Below are positions 6,052 to 16,157 of a stretch of DNA of 38,165 bases, in pieces. The notes under the pieces were generated by a model. That model ran no database searches. It saw nothing but the letters and a program-made list of their open reading frames with translations, and was not told the origin of the DNA. The position numbers and the translations under genes are program-made. The DNA is from Nitrospirota bacterium (GTDB lineage Bacteria > Nitrospirota > Thermodesulfovibrionia > Thermodesulfovibrionales > JdFR-85): positions 1 through 38,165 of the forward strand of contig WGER01000035.1 in assembly GCA_015492645.1 (NCBI GenBank). Reading direction: 5' to 3'. The number at the start of each line of letters is the position of its first letter. Position 1 is the stretch's first letter.

Positions 6052-7249
6052 ATATGTCTGCCTTCCTCATAAACGAGGGCATGTCATAGGGGTCGTCATA
6101 ACTGAGCAGGTCCTTCGGCAGTGAGTCCCTGTCTGCTCTATCCCCGATGGCAGAGAGGACCTTCTCTTTCTGAGGCTCCTGAGTCTTTCGCTCCTCCTCT
6201 GTCCAGGTGGATCTCTGGGTCTCCCTGGAGACCTGTGGCTTTGTCCCGGGCTTCCACCTCTTCGCCTCCTCGATCTCTATCTGTTCCCTCCTCTTCTCGA
6301 AGCCGGTGGCTATCACGGTGATCCTCACCTCATCCTTGATATCAGGGTTTATCACGGCACCAAATATGATATTTGCCTCTTCATGGGCAGAGTCGTATAT
6401 CAGGGCAGCCGCCTCCTGTACTGACTTCAGGGTGAGGTCCATCCCTCCGGTGATATTTATCAGTATACCCCTTGCCCCGTCTATGGAGGAATCCTCAAGC
6501 AGGGGGTTTGAGATCGCCCTCTTTGCAGCAGTAACAGCAGCCTCCTCTCCTGTTCCGACACCAAGCCCCATCACCGCCCTGCCCGAGTTCTCCATTATCG
6601 TCTTCACATCAGCAAAGTCCAGATTTATCAGGCCCGGAGTGAGTATCAGATCTGATATACCCTGAATCGCCTGCCTCAGCACATCATTTGCCGCAGAAAA
6701 GGCACTCAGAAGGGGGGCATCCTTATCCACAACAAGGGAGAGCCTGTCATTGGGTATCACAATAAGGGTGTCAACCTGTTCCTTGAGCATCTTGATGCCC
6801 TCTTCTGCATTCAACTTCCTCTTCTTGCCCTCATAAAAGAATGGCTTTGTCACCACAGCAACTGTGAGTGCACCTGTCTCCCTTGCCACAGAGGCGACCA
6901 CAGGGGTAGCCCCTGTACCGGTGCCTCCACCCATCCCGGCAGTGATGAATACCATGTCAGAGCCCTCAAGGGCCTCTCCGATCCTGTCCCTGTCCTGTAG
7001 TGCCGCCTCTCTGCCTATCTCAGGATCAGAGCCGGCACCAAGCCCCTTTGTCAGATTCCTGCCTATCTGTATCTTCTGTGGTGCAAGGGACTGTTCCAGT
7101 GCCTGTTCATCCGTGTTGATAGCAATAAACTCCACCCCTGCCAGATTGGCACCGATCATGAAGTTGATTGCGTTACCGCCTCCACCACCAACCCCTACTA
7201 CCCTGATTACTGCTGATGAGTTCCTCACCTCTTCGATCTCAAACACCAT
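6032..7249 (-). CDS. ftsZ: Cell division protein FtsZ
   Basis: This 405-residue tubulin-like GTPase polymerises into the Z ring at midcell. The tubulin signature GGGTGTG is at 107-113, the N-terminal GVGGGGGNA loop at about 19-27, and the catalytic T7 loop in [12 protein letters not shown] charged, variable linker follows residue 320. The conserved C-terminal peptide MPSFMRK near residues 390-396 is the docking site for FtsA and ZipA-like partners. Start ATG 7249 has an ideal GGAGG 5 nt upstream. It is the last gene of the dcw cluster. No terminator is seen, and its 3' end overlaps hisA, which runs the other way. Confidence 0.98.
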   Translation of the reverse strand: MVFEIEEVRNSSAVIRVVGVGGGGGNAINFMIGANLAGVEFIAINTDEQALEQSLAPQKIQIGRNLTKGLGAGSDPEIGREAALQDRDRIGEALEGSDMVFITAGMGGGTGTGATPVVASVARETGALTVAVVTKPFFYEGKKRKLNAEEGIKMLKEQVDTLIVIPNDRLSLVVDKDAPLLSAFSAANDVLRQAIQGISDLILTPGLINLDFADVKTIMENSGRAVMGLGVGTGEEAAVTAAKRAISNPLLEDSSIDGARGILINITGGMDLTLKSVQEAAALIYDSAHEEANIIFGAVINPDIKDEVRITVIATGFEKRREQIEIEEAKRWKPGTKPQVSRETQRSTWTEEERKTQEPQKEKVLSAIGDRADRDSLPKDLLSYDDPYDMPSFMRKADIFKGKRS

Positions 7250-7287
7250 AATTACCTCCTTCTGGTTTTATTCTGGGTCTATAGACC

Positions 7288-8508
7288 CTACTTTCTGAAC
7301 CATCCTGCAACCCATCTCTTCATCCTCTTGAATATGTTCGCAAAGGCATCGGTATACTCTATGGGTGGAGACTCACTTTCCGACCCATAGAGCAACAGTC
7401 CTATGCCTGTGGAGTATCTCGGGTCTGAGAGGTTCCCCGTGAACAGGGCCACATCCCTCGGTTTGCCCAGCCTCACCGGCATCCCGAGGACCGCCTCTGC
7501 AAGTTTGTCAATACCGTTGAGCAGGGAACCTCCACCTGTTATTACCGCCCCATAAAGGGCCTCCTCATAGATGCCTGTGTTTATCAATTCAGCCTTTATC
7601 AGTTCAAAGAGTTCCTCACACCTGGGATTGATGATCTCCGTTAGACAGTCAACCGGCAGGCTCACCCTCTCTCCTGAACCAAGGACCGCCTCCACCTTCT
7701 CGTCCCTGCTTGAGGGGAGAGCGGAACCATAGGTCTTCTTCAATCTCTCGGCCTCCTGCAGGGGCAGTCTCAGCCCTATGGCCAGGTCATTGGTCACGTG
7801 GTTCCCTCCTATTGCTATCACAGAGGTGTATGAGAGGACCCCCTTCCTGTAGAAGGCGATATCAGTGGTTCCACCACCCATATCCACCATCACCACCCCC
7901 TCCTGTTTCTCCTGCTCGGTGAGGGTGGCGAGGGAGGAGGCGAGTGGCTCAAGGACAATATCTATCACCTTCAGTCCTGCCCTCTCACAGCACTTCATCA
8001 GGTTCTGGACCGCCGATACAGAGCCTGTTACTATCTGCACCTTGACCTCAAGCCTCACCCCGCTCATCCCGATGGGGTTTGTGATCCCCTCCTGTCCATC
8101 CACTATATATTCCTTGGGGATCACATGAAGCACCTCTCTGTCTAAGGGCACATAGACCGCCTTTGCCGCCTCAAGTGCCCTCTGTATATCCTCTGAGGTG
8201 ATATCCCTGCCCTTTACTGGTGCGGTCCCATAACTCTCGAAACTCTTTATATGGCCACCTGCTATCCCCACATACACCGCACCTGCCTGTACAGAGGATG
8301 ACTCCTCAAGTCTCTGCACTGCCTCCCTGATAGACTCAACAGCGGCCTCTATATCCACCACGATCCCCTTCCTCAACCCCCTGGACTCGGATGTGCCCAT
8401 CCCCAGGACCTGTATCCCCTCACTGCCAACCTCACCTGCTACGGCACAGATCTTGGTGGTGCCCACATCAAGCCCTATCACGATCGGACCGTTACCCACT
8501 GCCGGCAC
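7288..8508 (-). CDS. ftsA: Cell division protein FtsA
   Basis: This 406-residue actin-like ATPase tethers FtsZ filaments to the membrane. The phosphate 1 loop is IGLDVGTTKICAVAG (residues 11-25), phosphate 2 is VVMVDMGGGTTDIAFY, and the adenosine motif is ITGGGSLLNGI. The C-terminus, IFKRMKRWVAGWFRK, is the amphipathic membrane-binding helix. The frame starts at GTG 8508 and overlaps the ftsQ end by 17 bp. GTG 8499 is a possible alternative. A 38 bp gap separates it from ftsZ. Confidence 0.97.
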   Translation of the reverse strand: MPAVGNGPIVIGLDVGTTKICAVAGEVGSEGIQVLGMGTSESRGLRKGIVVDIEAAVESIREAVQRLEESSSVQAGAVYVGIAGGHIKSFESYGTAPVKGRDITSEDIQRALEAAKAVYVPLDREVLHVIPKEYIVDGQEGITNPIGMSGVRLEVKVQIVTGSVSAVQNLMKCCERAGLKVIDIVLEPLASSLATLTEQEKQEGVVMVDMGGGTTDIAFYRKGVLSYTSVIAIGGNHVTNDLAIGLRLPLQEAERLKKTYGSALPSSRDEKVEAVLGSGERVSLPVDCLTEIINPRCEELFELIKAELINTGIYEEALYGAVITGGGSLLNGIDKLAEAVLGMPVRLGKPRDVALFTGNLSDPRYSTGIGLLLYGSESESPPIEYTDAFANIFKRMKRWVAGWFRK

Positions 8509-9271
8509 CCTTCTTCATCCTTACGACCACCCTCCTGTCAAACCTGAGGTCCACATACTCCACAGGGATTGCATTCTCTCTTATCTTCTCCTCCACCTCC
8601 AGGAACCTGAAGAGTTTATCCCTGTAGTTACCCTTCCCCACCTTTATCACGTTGCCATCCACAAGTATGGTCAGGTCCTCCGGCCTTTTGCCCACAATGG
8701 TGACCTGTCTGTCCCCGAAGAACTCGTCTCTCCAGATTGTCCTTGCCAGAAGTATTGCCTCTGACAGGAGTTCCCTGTTCGCCGGGTCAACCCTCAGTAC
8801 AGGCAGGGAGGCCACCATATTACTCACCCTCTCCAGGAGTTTGCCCCTTTTATCGATGAGATAAAGGCCGTCCGGTCTCTTCAGCAGGGCCACCGGCCTC
8901 ACCTCCCTGAGGTATACCACCATCCTGTGGGGTGGTTCCTTTCTCACACAGGCATCCCTGATCCACGGCGAGGATAGCAACCTCTGCCTCACCTGCTGAG
9001 AGGAGACCCTGAACAGGGAGGTCCCCTTCCTGATACCCATCATCTTCAGCACCTCTCTATCCGAGAGCAAGCGGTTACCGACGACCTCAATCTCCCTGAC
9101 CCTCATCCACCCCTCTGTGGCCCTGTAAAGCATCAGGCCAGCCGTGATGATGAAGGCCAGGACACCCAGTAACAACACAGACCTCAGCAACAGGGGCCTC
9201 CGGTAAAATGGCTCGGTCTTCTTCTTTTTGAGTCTATTTATGCCTCTTCTCCTCATGCCTCCTGATCGCAT
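8492..9271 (-). CDS. ftsQ: Cell division protein FtsQ/DivIB
   Basis: This 259-residue bitopic protein has a basic cytosolic tail (RRRGINRLKKKK), one membrane helix at about 29-49, and a periplasmic POTRA domain at about 58-126 (VREIEVVGNRLLSDREVL). The FtsQ beta-domain follows. FtsQ bridges the early division ring and the FtsL/FtsB/FtsW/FtsI synthase complex. The start overlaps the ddl end by 38 bp. ATG 9256 is an alternative, but its GGAGG would be only 1 nt away, so ATG 9271 is preferred. Confidence 0.92.
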   Translation of the reverse strand: MRSGGMRRRGINRLKKKKTEPFYRRPLLLRSVLLLGVLAFIITAGLMLYRATEGWMRVREIEVVGNRLLSDREVLKMMGIRKGTSLFRVSSQQVRQRLLSSPWIRDACVRKEPPHRMVVYLREVRPVALLKRPDGLYLIDKRGKLLERVSNMVASLPVLRVDPANRELLSEAILLARTIWRDEFFGDRQVTIVGKRPEDLTILVDGNVIKVGKGNYRDKLFRFLEVEEKIRENAIPVEYVDLRFDRRVVVRMKKGAGSG

Positions 9272-10145
9272 CCTTCAGGATCTCCTCTATAAAATCTCCG
9301 AATTCATACCCTGCCTGTCTGGCTATCTTTGGCAGAAGCGATGTCTCTGTCATACCAGGGATGGTGTTCACCTCAAGCACATACACCTCATCTGCCGTTA
9401 CCAGCAGGTCCACCCTTGTGGCACCCGCACAGTCCAAGGCCCTGTGGGCCCTGAAGGCCACCTCCTTCACCCTCTCATAGGTCTCAGGCTCAAGTTCTGG
9501 TGGCAGGATATAATCCGTCTCACCAGGGGTGTACTTCGCCCTGTAGTCATAGAAACGCCTCCGTGGCCTCACCTCCACCCCTCCAAGCACCCTATCACCC
9601 AGTATCCCTATATGGACCTCCCTGGCACTGATATACTCTTCCAGGATCACCCATCTTCCATACCTGGATGCCTCCTCTATCGCATCAGCGAGGCTGTCTC
9701 TGTCATCCACAATACTCACACCCACGCTTGATCCCTCCCTCCTCGGCTTCACCACCCAGGGAGGACCAAATTCCGGCACAGAGAACCCGCCCTCTGCATC
9801 CACCACAGTATAGGGAGGTACGGAGAGTCCCTCTGACTGAAAGAGCCTCTTTGATACCACCTTGTCCATAGCCGCAGCAGAGGCGAGGACACCTGAGCCT
9901 GTATAGGGTATACCCATCACCTCAAGCATACCCTGAATGGAGCCATCCTCTCCCCAGCCACCGTGAAGGACCAGAAAGGCCACATCAACAGGCTCATTAA
10001 TGAGTTTCTCTGGCAGTGTCCTGTCAGCATCTATAAAAAGGACATTGTAGCCCTTCCCCTTCAGGGCCTCAAATACGGCCCTGCCACTTTTGAGGGACAC
10101 CTCCCTTTCAGAGGACTCACCACCTGCTATAACCCCTATCCTCAT
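9234..10145 (-). CDS. ddl: D-alanine-D-alanine ligase
   Basis: This 303-residue ATP-grasp enzyme joins two D-alanines for the peptidoglycan stem. Motifs visible are MRIGVIAGGESSEREVSLKS at the start, VFLVLHGGWGEDGSIQGMLE with YTGSG, PWVVKPRREGSSVGV, and the metal-binding end VYVLEVNTIPGMTETSLLPK. The frame is open to 10172, but ATG 10145 gives the family-standard N-terminus and follows the murB stop by one base. The gene overlaps ftsQ. Placement after murB is usual for dcw clusters. Confidence 0.96.
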   Translation of the reverse strand: MRIGVIAGGESSEREVSLKSGRAVFEALKGKGYNVLFIDADRTLPEKLINEPVDVAFLVLHGGWGEDGSIQGMLEVMGIPYTGSGVLASAAAMDKVVSKRLFQSEGLSVPPYTVVDAEGGFSVPEFGPPWVVKPRREGSSVGVSIVDDRDSLADAIEEASRYGRWVILEEYISAREVHIGILGDRVLGGVEVRPRRRFYDYRAKYTPGETDYILPPELEPETYERVKEVAFRAHRALDCAGATRVDLLVTADEVYVLEVNTIPGMTETSLLPKIARQAGYEFGDFIEEILKDAIRRHEEKRHK

Positions 10146-10146
10146 A

Positions 10147-11058
10147 TCAGCCACCATTAAATCTGCCGACAAACCTTATCTCAGGCTCCAGGGAGATGGA
10201 GAACCTCCTGTACACCTCTTCCTGCACGAGGTGCATCAGGTCAATAAAGTCCCTTGAGGTCCCCCTCCCGAGGTTTATAAAGAAATTGGCGTGCCTCTGG
10301 CTCACCTGTATCTGCCCCACCTTTGTCCCTTTCAGGCCTGCCTCCTCTATCAACTGACCGGCCTTCTTTCCAGGGGGATTCTTAAAGACACACCCTGCCG
10401 ATGCCTCACCGAGGGGCTGGCTCTGCTTCTTATGCTGAAGGAACTCCCTGCACCTCGACTTCACCCTCTCAGGGTCATCCTTGAGGAGCCTCAGATGGAC
10501 ACCCACTATCACCCCTTCCAGGCCAGTGCACCTGTATCCAAAACCCACCTCAGCACTCTGAAGTGTCTCCATCCTTCCGGATCGGGTGATAACCGTCACC
10601 CGATCCACCACCTTCCCGATCTCATAACCATAGGAGCCTGCATTACCAAAGACCGCACCACCAATAGTGCCCGGGATTCCCACCAGACCTTCCAGCCCTG
10701 TAAGTCCCCTCTGGGCCGCTGTCTCCACCATCCACTGCAGTGCAACCCCCGGCTGTACAAACACGACCTCATACTCATCCGTGGCCTCAACCACTGCGGT
10801 CTTCTTCCATCCCCGTAGAGAGACCACCACCTCCTGAACCCCTTCATCGCTAACAAGGAGGTTGGTCCCCCCACCTATCACCACCGCCTCCCTTTCCTCC
10901 TCTGCGAGTAATTCCAGCAGCAACTTCAGGCTGAAGGGATCTGACGGTTCTATCAGATACTCACAGGAACCGCCGATCCTGAGAGAGGTCATCTCCCTCA
11001 GGGATACTCCTCTCCTGATCTCACCATCAAAACCGAGTTGTTTCAGTCTGTCAAGCAT
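10147..11058 (-). CDS. murB: UDP-N-acetylenolpyruvoylglucosamine reductase MurB
   Basis: This 303-residue FAD-dependent reductase makes UDP-MurNAc. The FAD-binding part has TSLRIGGSCEYLIEP, VIGGGTNLLVSD and GLEGLVGIPGTIGGAVFGNAG. The C-terminal SAGCVFKNP holds the proton-donating serine. The lack of the longer type I insert and the overall size fit a type II MurB. ATG 11058 overlaps the end of murC by 8 bp, and the stop lies one base before the ddl ATG. Confidence 0.97.
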   Translation of the reverse strand: MLDRLKQLGFDGEIRRGVSLREMTSLRIGGSCEYLIEPSDPFSLKLLLELLAEEEREAVVIGGGTNLLVSDEGVQEVVVSLRGWKKTAVVEATDEYEVVFVQPGVALQWMVETAAQRGLTGLEGLVGIPGTIGGAVFGNAGSYGYEIGKVVDRVTVITRSGRMETLQSAEVGFGYRCTGLEGVIVGVHLRLLKDDPERVKSRCREFLQHKKQSQPLGEASAGCVFKNPPGKKAGQLIEEAGLKGTKVGQIQVSQRHANFFINLGRGTSRDFIDLMHLVQEEVYRRFSISLEPEIRFVGRFNGG

Positions 11059-12451
11059 CCCTCCGTCTCAACTCCTCTGTAATGGTCTCGGAGTACTTAT
11101 AGACATCACCCGCCCCGAGGGTGAGCACCAGGTCTCCATCCCTTAACTCACCCAGCAGGTCCTTTATAAACCCCTGTCTGCTACTCTCATCTGCCCTGTC
11201 AGCAATGTAATACACGCCCCCTGCCCTCCTCCTCCCGATCGCCTCTGCCAGTGCAGAGGAACTGACCCCATCAATGGGGCCTTCTCCAGCAGGGTATATG
11301 TCAAGCAGGTAGAGCAGATCGGCCCCATCAAAGGCCCTCACAAACTCATCAAATAGGTCAAGTGTCCTCGTGTATCTATGGGGCTGAAATATCACAATCA
11401 CCCTCTTAGGGCTGAGAGACTCCCTTATCGCCCTCAGTATCTGTCTGATCTCTGTGGGGTGGTGGCCATAATCATCGTAAATCCTCACCCCGTGGTATTC
11501 TCCCTTCAACTCGAACCTCCTCTGGACACCCTTGAAGTTACGGAGTGCGATCCTCATCACCTCAGGCTCTATCCTTAACTGTCCTGCCACCCCAACAGAG
11601 GCGAGTGCATTCAGGACATTATGCCTGCCTATGAGGGGGGTCTGAAACTCCCCGAGGTCCTGCCCGAAGCACCTCACCCTGAAGGTCATACCCCTCTCAG
11701 AGGCCCTCACATCATGGGCCTGGATATCCGAGTCCTCTGAGAAACCGTATGTGATGCACCTTCTGGTGAGTTCCTTCACCATGTTCCTGAGGTATGGGTC
11801 ATCATGGCAGACGACCGAGGCACCATAAAAGGGCACCCTGTCGAGAAACTCCCTGAAGGCACTGTAAAGACGGTCCATTGTCCTGAAGAAGTTCATATGC
11901 TCACGGTCTATATTAGTGGCAACCGCAATGGTCGGGCTCAATTTGAGGAAGGACCCATCGCTCTCATCCGCCTCAGCGACCAGGAAGGGGCCCTTACCGA
12001 GGGATGCCCCGGAACCAGTGGCCTTGAGCCTTCCACCTATCACCACTGTCGGGTCCATTCCAGCCTCGGCAAGCACTGCAGAGATGAGGGATGTTGTGGT
12101 GGTCTTACCATGGGCACCTGCCACCAAGATGCTGTATTTGAGCCTGCCCAGTTCTGCGAGCATCTCTGCCCTCGGGATAACAGGGATAGACCTCCGCTTC
12201 GCCTCAACAACCTCTGGGTTGTCGTCCGATACAGCAGAGGAGACCACCACCACATGGGGGTCTCTCAGGTTCTCAGGCCTGTGACCTATCCAGACCTCTA
12301 TCCCCAGTCCCCTCAGCCTCCGGACCGCCTCTGACTCCTTCAGGTCTGAACCGGTCACCTCATAGCCGAGGTTATGCAGAACCTCTGCTATCCCGCTCAT
12401 GCCTGAACCACCGATACCGACAAAGTGGATCCTCCTGTAGTGTTCAAACAT
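11051..12451 (-). CDS. murC: UDP-MurNAc-L-alanine ligase MurC
   Basis: This 466-residue Mur ligase adds L-Ala to UDP-MurNAc, using ATP. The N-terminal dinucleotide-type loop is GIGGSGMSG (12-20). The ATP P-loop is GAHGKTTT (112-119), with the alanine-specific AHGKTTT form. DDYGHHPTEI marks the central-to-C-terminal junction. The frame extends to GTG 12457, but ATG 12451 has GGAGG 5 nt upstream and is preferred. It overlaps the end of murG by 8 bp. Confidence 0.97.
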   Translation of the reverse strand: MFEHYRRIHFVGIGGSGMSGIAEVLHNLGYEVTGSDLKESEAVRRLRGLGIEVWIGHRPENLRDPHVVVVSSAVSDDNPEVVEAKRRSIPVIPRAEMLAELGRLKYSILVAGAHGKTTTTSLISAVLAEAGMDPTVVIGGRLKATGSGASLGKGPFLVAEADESDGSFLKLSPTIAVATNIDREHMNFFRTMDRLYSAFREFLDRVPFYGASVVCHDDPYLRNMVKELTRRCITYGFSEDSDIQAHDVRASERGMTFRVRCFGQDLGEFQTPLIGRHNVLNALASVGVAGQLRIEPEVMRIALRNFKGVQRRFELKGEYHGVRIYDDYGHHPTEIRQILRAIRESLSPKRVIVIFQPHRYTRTLDLFDEFVRAFDGADLLYLLDIYPAGEGPIDGVSSSALAEAIGRRRAGGVYYIADRADESSRQGFIKDLLGELRDGDLVLTLGAGDVYKYSETITEELRRRDA

Positions 12452-13616
12452 CTCCACCTCCGTCTGTCACTGTCAGGGTGTGTTTCAATCCCTCTGTCTC
12501 ACTCACCCTCTTTATCAGTGATACCGCTATATCCACAACCCGCTCTGCGGCGTCAAGCCTTGCGCCTGCCCTTGCCCTTGAGCCCATCTGTCCCCTCAAC
12601 CCCTCATCCCTGTAAAGTCTCTTTATCTCATCAGCCAGGACCTGCCCTGTCAACTCCTCCTGCCTGATTACCACCGAGGCCCCCATCGCCTGGAGCCTCT
12701 CTGCATTCCTCAACTGGTGGTCCCCTGTGGCATGTGGATAGGGGATCAGGATGGATGGCCTGCCTGTGACACATAACTCCGCAATGGTTGTGGCACCGGC
12801 CCTGCAGACGACCAGGTCGGCCACTGCATACGCCTCTGGCATCTGGTATATGTATGGTGTGACTGTGCCACGAAAGCCGTATCTCTGGTATGCCTCTCTT
12901 ACAAATTCGTAATCCCTGTCACCTGTCTGGTGGAGGAACTGGACCTCCTCTCTCAGATCGAGCAACCACTGCAGGGCCTCTGTCATCGCCCTGTTTATGG
13001 CATGGGCCCCTGAACTGCCACCAAAAACAAGCACTGTAAAGGTATCCTCTCTGAGGGAGAATATCTTCAGGCCAGAACGCCTGCTCCCCATCAGGACCTT
13101 CCTACTGACAGGGTTACCCGTGAGGTGGACCTTCCTTCGGGGAAAGTACTTCATCGTCTCCTGATGAGTAACACACACAGCATCAGAGATCATCCCGAGG
13201 AACCTGTTGGCCCAGCCAGGCACCGCGTTCTGCTCCAGGATCACCACAGGGACACCCAGGAGCCATGCACTCACAGTTGCAGGGACAGAGACATACCCAC
13301 CTGAACCCACCACCACCTCTGGTCGCAGTTCCTCCAGTTCCCTGTAACACCTTCTCACAGCCCTGTATACCCTGTAGAGTGCCCTCATCTTTTTATGGAT
13401 CGGCCTCCCCATAACCGCCTCTATCTCCAGTATCCTGAGTGGATAGCCCTCCTTCGGGACGACCCTCGCCTCTGTCCCCCTCTCTGAACCAATAAATACA
13501 ACCTCCACAAGGGGGTATCTCTCCCTGAACTCCTCTGCCACCGCAAGAAGGGGATAGAGGTGCCCACCGGTGCCCCCGCCTGTGAAGACAACCCTCTTTG
13601 GGACCACCTCGCTCAT
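12444..13616 (-). CDS. murG: Lipid II synthase MurG
   Basis: This 390-residue GT28 glycosyltransferase adds GlcNAc to lipid I on the inner face of the membrane. G-loop 1 is FTGGGTGGHLYPLLAVAE near residue 11, G-loop 2 is LVFGGSSGAHAINRAM, and the UDP-binding part has VCRAGATTIAELCVTGRPSILIPYPHA. The C-terminus is about 30 residues longer than in many MurG proteins. ATG overlaps the ftsW stop by 4 bp (ATGA). Confidence 0.97.
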   Translation of the reverse strand: MSEVVPKRVVFTGGGTGGHLYPLLAVAEEFRERYPLVEVVFIGSERGTEARVVPKEGYPLRILEIEAVMGRPIHKKMRALYRVYRAVRRCYRELEELRPEVVVGSGGYVSVPATVSAWLLGVPVVILEQNAVPGWANRFLGMISDAVCVTHQETMKYFPRRKVHLTGNPVSRKVLMGSRRSGLKIFSLREDTFTVLVFGGSSGAHAINRAMTEALQWLLDLREEVQFLHQTGDRDYEFVREAYQRYGFRGTVTPYIYQMPEAYAVADLVVCRAGATTIAELCVTGRPSILIPYPHATGDHQLRNAERLQAMGASVVIRQEELTGQVLADEIKRLYRDEGLRGQMGSRARAGARLDAAERVVDIAVSLIKRVSETEGLKHTLTVTDGGGDV

Positions 13617-14809
13617 ACGCCGAGCCTCAACCTGCCTGTCTTCATCCTCAACCTCACCCTCCTCTTGATGAGCATATCCCTTGTGATGACCCCTGTCTGG
13701 TACTCCATCTCCCTCTTTGACAGCCTCAACAGCACGCCCACCGCCATGAAGTTCACCAAGAGTGAGGACCCCCCATAACTCACAAATGGGAGGGGGAGCC
13801 CCTTTGTGGGCAAGAGCCCCGTTACCACCGCCATATTGACCACCGCCTGTACGGTAACCATCATGGTCAGACCAAAGGCGAGGTACCTGCTGAAGGGGTT
13901 TGCCCTCTGAGAACTTATCTTCACTCCCCTGTAAAAGAAGATGAAAAAGAGGACCAGTACCAGTGAGGCACCGAGAAAGCCCATCTCTTCACCGATCAGT
14001 GAGAATATAAAGTCAGTGTTTGCCTCCGGCAGGAAGTTCAGTTTCTGCTGACTGTTGCCGATACCCACACCGATCAACCCTCCCCTGCCAAGGGCTATAA
14101 GGGACTGGACCAGTTGGAACCCTGCCCCCTTCGGGTCTGCCCACGGATCAAGGAAGGCGACGAGCCTCTTCAGCCTGTAGGGCTGCATAACCAGGACCAC
14201 ACCAGGAGGCACCAGGCACAGGCCAAGGCTTATGAGATAGAACCTGGGCACCCCGGCCAGATAGAGCATCAGCAGGGTCAGCAGACCAATAACCACCGCA
14301 CCCCCAAAATCGGGCTGTTTCAGCAGAAGGCCCTGGATCAGCAGCATCACCCCTACTGGCAGAAGAAATATCTTCAGTTTCTCAATCTCCTGCTGCCTCT
14401 CTGACAGGTATCTTGCAAGGAAAAGGATCATCGCAAACTTTGCAAATTCGGAGGGTTGAAATGTTGATGGCCAGAGTTTCAACCATCTCTGGGCACCATT
14501 TATCTTCACCCCCAGTCCAGGGACAAAGACGGCTATCAGCAACAACAGAGACATCCCCAGCATCGGATAGGCAAACATCCTCAATCTATGGATAGAGGTC
14601 CTGTACAGGAGATACATCGCCGCTGTGGAAAGGACAAGGGTGAACAGGTGCCTCTTCAGGAAGAAGAGGTTCTGTGGATGCTGGATCTGTCTGTCCAGAT
14701 ACACCCTGGGTACAGAGGTAGAACTGTAGACCATCACCACCCCTATAAGGGTCAACCCGGCAACAGAGGCCAGGAACCAGAGATCCACACCCCTATCCCT
14801 TGACTGCAT
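13613..14809 (-). CDS. ftsW: Septal peptidoglycan polymerase FtsW (SEDS family)
   Basis: This 398-residue protein has about 10 membrane segments. SEDS motifs visible are FQPSEFAKFAMILFLARYL, KQPDFGGAVVI with the catalytic aspartate, IGEEMGFLGASLVL, and LPTKGLPLPFVSYGGSSLL. FtsW polymerises lipid II glycan strands at the septum together with FtsI. The start overlaps the murD end by 17 bp. The only SEDS protein in the window sits in the dcw cluster, which supports FtsW over RodA. Confidence 0.96.
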   Translation of the reverse strand: MQSRDRGVDLWFLASVAGLTLIGVVMVYSSTSVPRVYLDRQIQHPQNLFFLKRHLFTLVLSTAAMYLLYRTSIHRLRMFAYPMLGMSLLLLIAVFVPGLGVKINGAQRWLKLWPSTFQPSEFAKFAMILFLARYLSERQQEIEKLKIFLLPVGVMLLIQGLLLKQPDFGGAVVIGLLTLLMLYLAGVPRFYLISLGLCLVPPGVVLVMQPYRLKRLVAFLDPWADPKGAGFQLVQSLIALGRGGLIGVGIGNSQQKLNFLPEANTDFIFSLIGEEMGFLGASLVLVLFFIFFYRGVKISSQRANPFSRYLAFGLTMMVTVQAVVNMAVVTGLLPTKGLPLPFVSYGGSSLLVNFMAVGVLLRLSKREMEYQTGVITRDMLIKRRVRLRMKTGRLRLGV

Positions 14810-16157
14810 ACTGAAGGCTCCTCACCTTTTCCTTGAAATCATCACCTCTGTGCTCGTAGTCCCTGTACATATCAAAACTGGCACAACCGGGACTGAGGAG
14901 AACCACATCCCCATCCTGAGAGACCTCCATACATATCCCGATGGCATCCCCCATCCCTGTCGCCTCATAGACCCTCAGGTGCGGGCCCAGTTGAGACAGG
15001 ATCTTCCTCCTCGCCTCACCAATGGCCACTATCGCCTTCAGACGGCTCTTCACCCTCAACAGTTCTGAAAAATCGGCCCCCTTGTCCTTACCACCCAGAA
15101 TGAGTATCACCCCACCACCAAAACCCTCCACAGACTTAAGGACCGAGTCCATGTTCGTCGCCTTTGAGTCGTTATAGAAGTCCACCCCTCTCACAGTAGC
15201 CACATACTCGAGCCTGTGAGGCAGCCCCTTGAACCCCTTCAAGACCCTCCTTATATCCTCAAGTCCGGCCCCGCAGAGGTATGATGCCACTGAAGCGGCG
15301 AGGGCATTCTCTATGTTATGGGTACCCCTCACCCCCATCTCCTTTGCCTCAAGGATAGGGGAGAGCAGATCGGTATTCAACCATAAGAGGCCGTCCCTCA
15401 GGAAGGCACCCCTCACCTCCTCAGTCCTGGAGAAGAAGTACACCTGAGAGGGACAGGCCCTTGAGACCTCTCTCAACTGGTCATAATTCAGTACAGCCCT
15501 GTCAGATGGTGTCTGGTTCATGAAGAGCCTCAACTTCGCCTCCCTGTATTCTGCTGGGCCTGGATACCTGTCCTGATGGTCAGGGGTGATGTTCAGAAGC
15601 ACAGCCACATAGGGCCTCAGACGCCTGATCGTCTCCAACTGGAAAGAGGAGACCTCTGCCACCACATACCTGACACCATCGAGACCACCTGCCTGGAGCC
15701 TCTCCAGGACCAATTCCGTCATCGCAACCCCGATGTTTCCACCTGTGAGGATGTCATGGCCAGCGGCCCTGAGCATCTCGGATATCATTGTGGTTGTGGT
15801 GGTCTTGCCGTTTGTACCGGTCACACATACCCATGGTATACCGAGCACCTCTGTGCACCTGTAGGCGACCTCTATCTCTGAGACCACCTCCACTCCCCTC
15901 CTATTCGCCTCTCTCAGGATCTCTATCCAGGTCGGCACCCCGGGGCTGACAACCACCATATCGGTGCCATCCAGGAGTTCCTCCCTGTGTGGACCTGTTA
16001 CTATCCTCACGCCCTCTGGCAGGTCCACCCCTTTGGTCTCGGGCCTCAACTCAGACACCGTCACCCTGGCCCCCAGATGACTCAGGAGCCGTGCAGCGCC
16101 GAGGCCACTCCTTCCAAGCCCTATTACAAGCACATTCCTGTCCCTGAACTCGGTCAT
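14793..16157 (-). CDS. murD: UDP-MurNAc-L-Ala-D-glutamate ligase MurD
   Basis: This 454-residue Mur ligase adds D-Glu. The N-terminal loop is VLVIGLGRSGLGAARLL, the P-loop is GTNGKTTT (114-121), and NDSKATN marks the C-terminal domain start. It lies between mraY and ftsW. Its start overlaps mraY by 4 bp. Confidence 0.97.
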   Translation of the reverse strand: MTEFRDRNVLVIGLGRSGLGAARLLSHLGARVTVSELRPETKGVDLPEGVRIVTGPHREELLDGTDMVVVSPGVPTWIEILREANRRGVEVVSEIEVAYRCTEVLGIPWVCVTGTNGKTTTTTMISEMLRAAGHDILTGGNIGVAMTELVLERLQAGGLDGVRYVVAEVSSFQLETIRRLRPYVAVLLNITPDHQDRYPGPAEYREAKLRLFMNQTPSDRAVLNYDQLREVSRACPSQVYFFSRTEEVRGAFLRDGLLWLNTDLLSPILEAKEMGVRGTHNIENALAASVASYLCGAGLEDIRRVLKGFKGLPHRLEYVATVRGVDFYNDSKATNMDSVLKSVEGFGGGVILILGGKDKGADFSELLRVKSRLKAIVAIGEARRKILSQLGPHLRVYEATGMGDAIGICMEVSQDGDVVLLSPGCASFDMYRDYEHRGDDFKEKVRSLQYAVKG